In this document: in pieces, positions 55,995-64,000 of the stretch
Layout of the letters: the number at the start of each line of letters is the position of its first letter
How positions within the stretch are numbered: position 1 is the first letter of the stretch
Assembly: GCF_028009165.1 (NCBI RefSeq)
Contig: NC_079241.1
Coordinates: 4,340,001 to 4,404,000, forward strand
Direction: 5' to 3'
Source of the DNA: Akanthomyces muscarius
Taxonomy: Eukaryota; Ascomycota; Sordariomycetes; Hypocreales; Cordycipitaceae
DNA length: 64,000 nucleotides
Made by a program: the position numbers and the translations under genes
The notes under the pieces: model-generated
Told to the model about the DNA's origin: nothing
Databases searched by the model: none
Seen by the model: the letters and a program-made list of their open reading frames with translations, nothing else

Positions 55995-58190
55995 TCAGTT
56001 CTTCATCACATTGACGTATACTGTAAAGACTTCCAACTCGGACTCGGGGCCACCTGGTACGCGCTCCTCACCGGGAATGGCAGCGATCAGGTGGGCCTCG
56101 ACGACATTGACGCCAGGGTGCAGGCCAACCTCAAAGGCAAGCTCCTCAGGCTGCTGGCCGGGGAGCATCTGCGGGTACGGTTTCACGGGCAGCCTGTTGA
56201 TGAGCGTCCAGAGGCTGTAGTGGCGCTCGTGCAGGAAGTCTGGCAGCGCGGTGACGACGAAGACGCGGTTGCAGTGGTGCGGCACGTTGACGACGCCAGA
56301 CTGCTGCAGGTACTTGGGGTCGGGGTAGATGGAGCCCAGGTTGGGCTGCGCGAGCTGCAGCATCGGATGTGCCTGGATGCTTAGTCGAGAGACGAGCGCA
56401 TCTGTGATGCCTGCAGTATCAATTAGCATCGCATTCATGTACCTGCATCTTGGGGGTTCGCTCACCTTTACTGGGACCGCGACGCCGTCTTGTTTCGTTG
56501 TTTTGGGCGGGGTTGGGAGCAGGAGGTGGCACGGGAACAGGCGTCTCTGATAGTCCTGGTGGTCGCGGAGCGCCTGGAGGGAGCTGACCTGGTGTGGGAG
56601 CATTGGTCGGCGTTGCGTCTTCGACCTGCGCCACGGGAGTCGAGGCGCCATTTGCACCTTCGCCGTTGGTTGTCGGCGTCTCAATGCCTGGGGCTGGCGA
56701 ATCCTCGTTGCCACGGCCGCCAACGTGGATTGTGATTTTCTTATTTGAAGGCGTGTCGTTGCCACCATGGCCGCCGACGCGGAGCTTGATCTTTGATGGC
56801 GCTGGATCTGAAACGGCAGCCTTGGCCTTCTTTAGCTGTGCGTAGAACATTTTCTGTTGATGGTCAGTCATGAATCCGACTTCCTTAAGGTAAAATGTAA
56901 CAAACCTCAAGTTCCTGTGCAAGAGAGTAAATTTCACTGCCTTCTTCATTGTAAAAGTAGGCGTTTGTCCAAAGCAGTTTGGATCTTTCTTCAAAAGCGG
57001 CCCAAGACTTGAACTCGCTAATGCCAGTCAGCTCACCGCGACCCTGAACACCCTTGACGATTTTCTGAAGCTTCTTGAGTGACAGAGGATCAGTGACTAT
57101 TTTGTAGTAGTCTCTCAGAGCACGAGGAGGCAAATTGATAAAGGGCTCAAAGTAGGCTTCCTCGTAGTCAGGCTCGTGATGCCTGAGCAGCTCCTCCACA
57201 ATCTTTTCCTGCGCTTCCTGGAACGTAAGTCCTTTGTAGGGGACACCCTCATATTGATGGCCTTCGGGCTTTGCTGGCGTAGCAGGTTTAGGGCTAGCTT
57301 GATAAGCTGAGGATCGTCGAGGTCGTCCACGGGAGGAGGCGGGCTCTTCTCGTCTCTTAAGAATGATGGACCTGCGGCGTGGCCCTTCGTCTTCCTCCTC
57401 TTCCTCTTCCTCTTCTCCCTCCTCCTCTTCCTCTGCTTCCTCTTCATCTTCCTCCTCGCCGCCTTCCTCCTCCTGCTCATCATCATCGTCGCCGCCCTCG
57501 CCGTCCTCCTCAGGCAATGGTGTTGGAAATGCCTGGTAACCTCTCTTTGCATACGCCGGGTTGTTCTTTGTCATGTAGTTGCTGAGAGTCTTGCGCACAC
57601 GTTCTGCATCGTCAAAGACGGAGGATGATCGTGGATAGAATTCTTTGGCGTTTGAAATCATGCGCTTAAAGTAGCTCTCGAGTTCAGCCAAGTCCTTGAA
57701 CTCGCCATTCTGGAGTTTTTCTTCGACGCTTTCCAGAGAGATTGGCATTTTGGTCTTCTTGTAGTAGTCGGCGTTGCCTTGCCGGGGAATTAGCTTCTCG
57801 AAGTAGGTTGCAATCAGCCGGCCACTGATGCACAAGTTAGTAACTGCAGCACAAGTAAACAGGCCAACATTTCTACCTTTTATCAGAGGTGCGGCGAATC
57901 TGTTCGAGGAAAGCAAGTCCGTATGCGGTAGTGGATTCCTTACTCTCGCCTTTCGTGAGGTCAAAGTCCTAAGCAGCGGTTAATTAGCATCCCTCTGCGC
58001 TACAGTGATGGCGCATTGCACGCAGCAAGTAGCAGAGACGCGACGCAAGTCATCAATCAAAGCAACATATCTGCATCGATGCCGGCGCCATTTATGGCTG
58101 CATCAGTCGTACCGAAACTTTGCGACGCTTCGAAGAGCGGTCGCCAGAGTCCGCGGCGCTTCCACCGTCGGCCTTGCGCTTGCTATCCAT
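55995..58190 (-). CDS. RSC4: Tandem-bromodomain RSC subunit, Rsc4-like
   Basis: Minus strand, five exons: 58113-58190, 57877-57968, 56906-57824, 56466-56853 and 55995-56410; 630 residues. The first exon gives a basic nuclear-type tail (SSKRRK). Bromodomain 1 spans about 50-150 (LIATYFEKLIPRQGNADYYK, MPISLESVEEKLQNGEF, FKRMISNAKEFYP). A long Glu/Asp tract, almost unbroken for some 45 residues, follows near 175-220. Bromodomain 2 lies near 255-355 (FINLPPRALRDYYKIV, DPLSLKKLQKIV, WTNAYFYNEEG). A Pro/Ala-rich linker with KIKLRVGGHGG-type repeats leads to a conserved C-terminal region. No BAH domain is present, favouring Rsc4 over Rsc1/2. The role is acetyl-lysine reading in chromatin remodelling. 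Confidence 0.82.
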
Positions 58191-59123
58191 TGCGGGAGCG
58201 CCGTGTCGTGCAGGCAGCTAGCGCTGGTATTATGTATCAAATTGCGAGTCTAGCTATCCGGGACCGCGCGCCAATCGTTCGTGACAGCAGCTGGCGCACA
58301 ATGCAAAGCTCCAACTCTCTGCTGCTAACTGCCAGACGCGTGTTTAGGTCGCAGAGCTCGCGTTTCGAGGTGTTGGCTGGCGTGCGCTCGGAAAGATGTC
58401 GTTTGCCTCGGCGGGTGCTGCAGATGCGCGCAATTGTAAAGATTTTTATCGTTGCTCTATTTTTAAAATGGACGTTTGATGCCGCGCGTGAGGGTCGCGT
58501 AGTGTCGGACTCTGGCGTGGACGAGCAGCTGGTGGTCTTTGTTCTGGCAAGCGGAAAAGCGCAGGGGCGGCAAAACGCAGAGAGCCAACGAAATAATGTG
58601 GAGTCTTGATTGGGACTAGTGTCATCTGCCCTCGTCTCCAGTGATGCAAAAGATGCCAGGGCAACAGGGTAAATTTTACACACTATATACACTTAAGGCT
58701 ACAAAGTACGAAGGAGATTAAATAGATACACTGAAGGGGCATGAGATATACTCCAGGCTTCGAAGGAAACTGATTTTGGCATGCAGTGTTGTTGATGGCC
58801 TGCGACGTGCACCAGTAGTTGGAGAGGATTGCATTCCGCTGAATTGTTTGGCTTCTGGTCTGTATCCAGCGCAAATTGCACAGAAATAAGAATGTTTGCT
58901 TTTTCATTCTGTTCATTTGTGCCGCATATCACTTCAAACCACCTAATTTTCAATACTGCATTATCAGACAACTTGAAGCTTTTGCCTGGTCCATTTCCTG
59001 CATGGGTCAGTAGGTAACGCTCTGGGGTGCCCCGCTGTGGAAGGTCCGGTGGCGACCAGGACCTGGGCGGCGCAAATCATCCAGCTTCTTCACCAGCTTC
59101 TGCGACTCGTCACATTGAATCGC
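58191..59123. other. Divergent promoter region between Rsc4-like and Maf-like genes
   Basis: About 930 bases. Antisense and sense frames of 100-200 codons near 58016-58609 have no splice support or similarity. The stretch holds two divergent promoters. Nothing else seen. Confidence 0.5.
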
Positions 59124-60025
59124 ATGCCGTCAGACAACATGACCGACTCAGAGACGCCAAAAGGGCCGCCTCCGGGCTACGACGAAGCCGCCGCAGAACA
59201 CACTGCTGGCAGCCGCCCTGCCCCTCCGCCTGGACTGCGCCGGGGCCCAGCGCCGCTCGACATTCCCATCATCAAACACCTCAACGCGAAGCGAGTCATC
59301 CTGGCTTCTGCCTCGCCCCGCAGAAAGGCGCTTCTGCAGCAGGTCAGTAAATGCTAGCCGCTACTGCCACGGGCGTGTCTGACAGCATACGGCAGGTTGG
59401 GCTGAGAAATCTAGAAATTACCCCCTCCACCATACCGGAAGATCTGGACAAGTCAATCTACGGTCCCTGGGAATACGTCTCCGAAACTGGCCGTCGCAAG
59501 GCCCTCAATGTCTACCAAAAATCGCTAGAGACGCATCTCAACTCTATTCCCGACCCGGACCTCGTCATTTCCGCCGACACTGTCATCGTGACCCGCGAGG
59601 GCCGTATTCTGGAGAAACCCCGAAACGAAGCCGACCATATTGCCATGCTCAAGCTCCTGCGCGACACCCGAATGCATCGCGTCTTGACGTCTGTGACTAC
59701 AATTGCTCCCCGAGAAGATGCGCGCCACCCGGGCTACGCCATGTCGACACAAACGGTAGAGACCAAGGTCTACTTTCACAGCGACGAGGGCGGTCTGCCG
59801 GATGATGTCATTACGGCGTATGTTAAGACGCGCGAAGGCGTCGATAAGGCCGGCGGATATGGTATTCAGGGCATCGGTGGACTGCTCCTGATTGAAAAGA
59901 TTGAAGGTAGCATGGACAACGTCATTGGCTTGCCGGTGCAGAAGACGCTGCAGCTGGCGGAAAAGGTCATCTTCCGCCAGGAAGAAGTAGATTTTGAGGG
60001 TGAAGAAGAAGAATCGGATGGGTAA
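59124..60025 (+). CDS. Maf/HAM1-type nucleoside triphosphate pyrophosphatase
   Basis: Exons 59124-59342 and 59396-60025; 282 residues. A Pro/Gly-rich extension of about 55 residues (PPPGYDEAAAEHTAG) precedes the Maf domain, which starts with KRVILASASPRRKALLQQ. The conserved core has VISADTVIV, LRDTRMHRVLTSVTTI (substrate loop) and GVDKAGGYGIQGIGGLLLIEKIEGSMDNVIGLPV near the end, with the catalytic Asp and Lys/Arg residues present. Maf enzymes hydrolyse dTTP, UTP or modified nucleotides to the monophosphate, probably as housecleaning. A second in-frame ATG at 59139 could also initiate. The tail is strongly acidic. The donor is the less common GTCAGT. Confidence 0.9.
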
Positions 60026-60840
60026 GGCTCAAAAGTAACTAGATTTCTTTCATGTGAGGTCAGCTCTCGCAGAGCGCCGACTTATTAGTCGGCATGTCTG
60101 TGACACTTAGACAGGTGGTCTCGAGTGCCACTAATACGGAAATGTAAAATGAGCAAAGGGACACTTTGCCTCCTACATTGTACAAGCCCTGTGGTGCACC
60201 AGACAGGTATTCTCATTTCATCTCGTGCTATTGCCACCTGACACAGCGAACGTTTCTAATTATGCAATGGCGTAAGCACCTGTCTGTTGCGAGCACTGTT
60301 CCTCGGATGTAATCAAGCTTTCGGCAGGCTTATACGCCACCTCTGCCGACAGGCCAACTGGCCTGAGAGTGACTAGCATCTTTGTTCACACCCGATTGGC
60401 CTATTGCGATTTCATGCGCTGCAGGATCGTCCTGTCCCTCGGCTGTCGTACAGTTCGAGGGGCACTAGGCTCGGATTGGCTTACCGCAAACCAGCGCCCG
60501 CGCCGTCTGCGTCATGCCACTCCCAGCGAATCTGGGGCAAGACCCCTGCCAGAAATGCGTACAGGCGAAGTAAATAGTGGAATTCAGGTGGCTCACCCCT
60601 TGCGGCCGCTGCAAGCCTCGAGCGCCGGCCGTGTGGTGCCGCAATGTGGTGCCGCACAAGGTGGTGCACTGGCACTGGGCATGTGATTGATCCCCCACCA
60701 AAGGCGTACCCCAAGACGGCGACTCGTCCTGGCCGATTTAACCTCCAGACCGTCCCGGCGGTGCCTAGGTATTTACCTTTCTGTCCCGCAGTTTCCGTCC
60801 AGGCACCTTGTCCTACAATATTCTTCCTTTTTGATACATC
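60026..60840. other. Intergenic region upstream of the bHLH gene
   Basis: About 815 bases, tandem orientation. No supported gene; the + frame at 60369-60686 is GC-rich without similarity. The last part should be the bHLH promoter. Confidence 0.5.
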
Positions 60841-61382
60841 ATGTCATCGTCGCCAAACAACACAGCCGACGCCAACGGCAATGGCGACGAGAAACCTCGT
60901 CTTACCGAGGAGGAGAAGAAGCAGAACCACATTGCCTCTGGTAAGTTGTCAGCGTGTGCGCCGGACTGGCGTCTCTCTCTCCGCCACTGCCGCCACCGCC
61001 GCACGCCGGACCGCCGCACAGCGCGACTGGTCTAATGCCTTGGAGGACACGCGGCTGACCCTTGCACACAGAGCAAAAGCGCAGACAGGCCATTCGCGAA
61101 GGCTTCGACCGACTGACCGAGCTGGTGCCCGGCCTCGAAGGACAGGGTCGATCCGAAGGCCTCGTGCTGAAGAAGACGGTCGAGTACATGCGTCAGCAGC
61201 TGGACGAGCGCCAGTCCATGATTGAGCGCGTCGAGCAGACGGGCGGCGCCGTGGACCCCGAGCTCAAGTCGTAAGTTGCGCCTCACGCGCGCGTGCCTGA
61301 AAACCGGCAACGGGCTGACAAGTCTCCCTCTCGCAGGTCGGCCTTTGCCCATCCCCACAATCGCGGCCGAGCCGAAAGATGA
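60841..61382 (+). CDS. Small bHLH transcription factor (Ino4-like)
   Basis: Three exons: 60841-60940, 61072-61270 and 61337-61382; 114 residues. The bHLH begins at NHIASEQKRRQAIREGFDRL (basic region and helix 1) and continues after a loop with LVLKKTVEYMRQQLDER (helix 2), then a short coiled coil. The basic region has the H-E-R pattern (H...E..RR) that reads CANNTG E-boxes. The protein is hardly larger than the domain, like yeast Ino4, and would need a partner to bind. The last exon encodes 15 residues. It is a nuclear regulator, possibly of phospholipid synthesis by analogy only. Splice sites are canonical. Confidence 0.82.
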
Positions 61383-61704
61383 AGATTGTGCCTGGTGCAC
61401 ATAATCAAGAAATAGACGAGACATACTTTTTTCTGCCGGCGACGGCGTGCGCAAGCGTGGCGCCGAACCTGCCGGGTTGCAGCGCTGCAAGGAACTGGAT
61501 CGCGAAGATGGCAGCCATTGCCGCCGCGAAAAACCCCATCCCGGCGCCGCGGCGAGTGCGCCGCTTACGCAAACCCAGCATCCGAACTTGCCTTTAAATG
61601 CTGAGCATATATGGAAAGACCCAAAAGAGAAGCTTGATCAAGACTTGCTGCTGTCTGGGGAGCAGGCTCACATTGTATTACTGTACAAGTGGACTAATAT
61701 TACA
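61383..61704. other. Convergent 3' flanks of bHLH and threonyl-tRNA synthetase genes
   Basis: About 320 bases between convergent stops with nothing recognisable. Confidence 0.5.
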
Positions 61705-63207
61705 CTATTCAAAACGGTCCACCATCTGCATCATTCTATCTCTCATCTCGCCAGGTGATATACGCTCTTTGCCGAGACTGACTTGCTTGTTTTGCACATC
61801 TGCATCGCCAACAACGAGGATCTGGCTGTAGCCATTATTGCGCGCCTCTCTTATCTTTGCGCCCAGTGACCTAGCGGTGGTGTCCATGTCCACTGAGAGA
61901 CCTGTTTGTCCTGACAAGGCGATACCAGCGTCTGGCGCCGGAGGCTCATCACCAGTGTATGACTTTGGGAGGTTGCCTAACAAGACGTCACGGACCTTTT
62001 CTGCCCAGCCCACAACGGGATCAGTTGTGTTGACGGTGAGAATAATGGCTTGCTTCGGATTAAGCCAAAATGGCCATTTGCCGTTGTAGTTTTCAATGAG
62101 AAGGGCCATAAGACGCTCCACAGAACCGAGCACGGCGCGGTGAATCATGACTGGCCGAACAGGGCCATACTCTGCCAGCAGAGCAGGATCTTCTGTGGTT
62201 TCGCCGCGGGCCTCGTATTCGGGAGCGGGTGCCTGGTATTCTAGCTCGAATCGCTTCGGCAGCTGGAAGTCGAGCTGAACCGTGGCGGTTTGGTGTTCCT
62301 TCCCGTCCGAGTCCTTGAGTACAATATCAATCTTCGGCCCGTAAAAGGCGCCATCGCCTTCGTTGACGCTCCACGGCATGCCTGACTTGTCAAGGGCGCG
62401 GCGAAGACGATCTTCGGCTCTGTTCCATTCGTCTTCCGTCCCGATAAAGTGGTCCTTTGGCCTCGTAGACAGCGCCAACCGATAGCTCACACCAAATTTC
62501 AGGGTGGTATAGACAACCTTGACAAAGTCGAGCGTCTTCTTGATCTCGTCCTCCACTTGGCTGGGGCGGCAAAAGATGTGGCCGTCGTCCTGGTGGAAGC
62601 GGCGTACTCTCGTGAGCCCAGAGAGCGCGCCTGATATTTCGTTTCGGTGGAGAGGGCTGAAGTCGGCGTACCGTACTGGCAAGTCCCGATAGCTGTGCAG
62701 TTTCGACGCGAAGATGAGGCAATGGCCAGGACAATTCATGGGCTTGAGACCGTATTCGCTGTCGTCCTCGTCTTCGACCATGGCTCTTTTGTTTGCTTCT
62801 GTGCTGCAGCAATCCTCTGAATGCTCGAGCGCCGCTGCTCGCTTGTTTCCAATGACTGTGTACATGTCATCCGCATAGTTCTCGAGATGGCCAGACTTGG
62901 CCCATAACGACTTTTTGTATATCGTTGGGGTAATAACTTCCTCGAAGCCGTATCGCACGTATTGCTTTCGGAGGAAATCTACGAGTCGATTGAATATGCG
63001 CGCTCCATTGGGGAGAAAGATTGGCGAGCCGGGGCTGAAGACAGATGTGATGAAGAGCTCTTGCTGGTGGCCCAGCTTCCGGTGGTCAGGAGGCTCGCGC
63101 TTCTCTGGCTTCTGCGAGTAGAGCCGGTGCGGCAGACATTTCGGGCATATCCATTGAGGTTGTATGGCAAGCAAGGCGAGTCGCCTTGTAGCCTGCGAGC
63201 GCAACAT
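61705..63207 (-). CDS. MST1: Mitochondrial threonyl-tRNA synthetase
   Basis: Single exon, minus strand, 500 residues. The presequence is Arg/Leu-rich (MLRSQATRRLALLAIQPQWI). The class II catalytic core shows motif 1 (RIFNRLVDFLRKQYVRYGFEEVITPTIYKKSLWAKSGH), the zinc-site and motif 2 region (GLKPMNCPGHCLIF, RYADFSPLHRNEISG, RRFHQDDGHIFC) and motif 3 (VMIHRAVLGSVERLMALLIE). The anticodon-binding domain follows (PKQAIILTVN, ILVVGDADVQNKQVSL). No TGS or editing domain lies in front, as in yeast Mst1, so it is a mitochondrial enzyme. An upstream TTG-initiated open stretch was discarded in favour of the ATG that opens a good targeting sequence. Confidence 0.93.
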   Translation of the reverse strand: MLRSQATRRLALLAIQPQWICPKCLPHRLYSQKPEKREPPDHRKLGHQQELFITSVFSPGSPIFLPNGARIFNRLVDFLRKQYVRYGFEEVITPTIYKKSLWAKSGHLENYADDMYTVIGNKRAAALEHSEDCCSTEANKRAMVEDEDDSEYGLKPMNCPGHCLIFASKLHSYRDLPVRYADFSPLHRNEISGALSGLTRVRRFHQDDGHIFCRPSQVEDEIKKTLDFVKVVYTTLKFGVSYRLALSTRPKDHFIGTEDEWNRAEDRLRRALDKSGMPWSVNEGDGAFYGPKIDIVLKDSDGKEHQTATVQLDFQLPKRFELEYQAPAPEYEARGETTEDPALLAEYGPVRPVMIHRAVLGSVERLMALLIENYNGKWPFWLNPKQAIILTVNTTDPVVGWAEKVRDVLLGNLPKSYTGDEPPAPDAGIALSGQTGLSVDMDTTARSLGAKIREARNNGYSQILVVGDADVQNKQVSLGKERISPGEMRDRMMQMVDRFE

Positions 63208-63790
63208 GCGAGCGTTGGTGAGCAATTGACTTGTTTGGTGGAAGCTGGCAGGCCGGAGATGCGAATTCAAAACTTAAGCATGGCTTGTCTGTCGGAAATT
63301 TTAGAGTGCTTTAGTGCCTGTAAGCATGTGCCTACAGGCAGCTGCCGGCCCACTGTGGTAAAGGCTGTTGTAGGGGTCCAGAGAAGCTTGACTGGGGCCT
63401 AGATTGGTGTATGAAAAGCACAAGAGGTGTGAAAGAGCAAGGATTATATTGAGGCTTCTCGTGATATTCAACCTTCAAAATTAACAAGTCCTCATGAATT
63501 CAATGGAGATTTTCGAAAAACAAAAACTGAAATTTGCCATCAACCCTTCTACCGGCTGCATGGTAATTACCCCCGTTGCATGCCAAAAGGCCTGGGATTG
63601 TTTGGCGCGCTGCTAGGTAGCGAGGCACAGCTGCAGTAATAGTAAGGCGGGGTTGTCACCTTGCGCCTAACCAAGTACACCCCCACCAGAGAAACTTCCT
63701 CCATGTTCACCAGCATCGTCCCGCCGCGCCAACTGTATCTGCGGTGACCTTGACGAGCTTTACATATCTTCCAGGTGCAGGCCTCCCGCC
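63208..63790. other. Divergent promoter region at the right end
   Basis: About 580 bases between the synthetase and karyopherin starts, with A/T-rich blocks. No gene or repeat found. Confidence 0.5.
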
Positions 63791-64000
63791 ATGAGCTTCT
63801 CTATTGAAGTGCCTGGCGAGGCCAACCCACTGAGCTTCGAAACCCTTTGTCGCGCTCTCCTGGCAGCATCCTCGACGGACTATGCACAACGGCAAGCTGC
63901 AGGACAGCAGCTCCTAGCCTGGGGGGAGCAGGGGCAGCAAGGCTACTACTTGGGACTTCAGGTATGGTGTCGACATGATAAACAGATATGGCAAATCTTT
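63791..64000 (+). CDS. KAP120: Importin-11/Kap120-like karyopherin (first exon, runs off the window)
   Basis: Exon 63791-63961 codes for 57 residues and ends with a GTATGG donor; the rest lies beyond the window. The sequence (FSIEVPGEANPLSFETLCRA, then QRQAAGQQLLAWGEQGQQG) matches the first HEAT repeat of the importin-beta N-terminal region, in particular the QxAxQQLxxWE pattern of importin-11/Kap120. Such proteins carry cargo through nuclear pores with Ran. The assignment is based on one exon only. Confidence 0.6.
   Translation, partial: MSFSIEVPGEANPLSFETLCRALLAASSTDYAQRQAAGQQLLAWGEQGQQGYYLGLQVWCRHDKQIWQIF

Noticed and set aside
58016..58692. Frames of 150-200 codons on both strands upstream of Rsc4-like gene
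   Set aside because: Include the first exon of the Rsc4-like gene in antisense; no similarity.

Overview
The window is nuclear DNA of a filamentous ascomycete. Almost every gene is broken by short introns (about 48-90 nt) with GTRNGT donors, CTAAC/CTAAG-like branch sites and YAG acceptors. The proteins are fungal orthologues (Ent3, Sti1, SmG, Ntr2, Rsc4-like, Zn2Cys6 regulators, MARVEL proteins), and TACC microsatellites occur between genes. The gene content suggests Sordariomycetes, perhaps Hypocreales; that placement is inference. I saw no tRNA, rRNA, CRISPR array, autonomous transposon or operon. All exon coordinates were read by eye from splice signals, reading phase and family similarity.

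Layout. 1.1-11.9 kb: an Ent3-type epsin, a MARVEL-domain membrane protein, a Zn2Cys6 regulator, a Ctr copper transporter and, convergent with it, a hemerythrin-like protein. 12.2-23.8 kb: the most unusual block. Two paralogous fructosamine-kinase-like genes with the same exon plan flank a large NLR-type receptor (serine-esterase-like domain, NACHT ATPase, propeller-like C-terminus) and a DHA1-type MFS transporter. Three introns in this block appear to be GC-AG. 24.7-28.8 kb: a dynamin-like GTPase and a secreted GH25/lysozyme-like protein. 29.8-36.1 kb: an MFS permease of the allantoate/pantothenate type with a 7-nt microexon, a ZIP metal transporter and the co-chaperone Sti1. 36.1-40.7 kb holds no convincing gene.

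40.7-48.8 kb: a cytochrome P450, spliceosome-disassembly factor Ntr2, Sm protein G, a Cdc25/Acr2-type rhodanese phosphatase and a secreted M6-type metalloprotease. 49.3-55.5 kb: a Zn2Cys6 regulator whose zinc cluster is split by an intron, a DUF3844-type ER membrane protein and an unrecognised, probably mitochondrial protein. 56.0-64.0 kb: a tandem-bromodomain Rsc4-like subunit, a Maf/HAM1-type nucleotide pyrophosphatase, a small bHLH factor, mitochondrial threonyl-tRNA synthetase and the first exon of an importin-11/Kap120-like karyopherin that runs off the window.

Most genes are housekeeping and act independently. The 12-29 kb stretch is enriched in families linked to non-self recognition or conflict (NLR, dynamin-like GTPase, lysozyme-like enzyme), combined with duplicated deglycation-type kinases and an exporter. 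Whether these form a functional unit is a hypothesis that needs comparative genomics.
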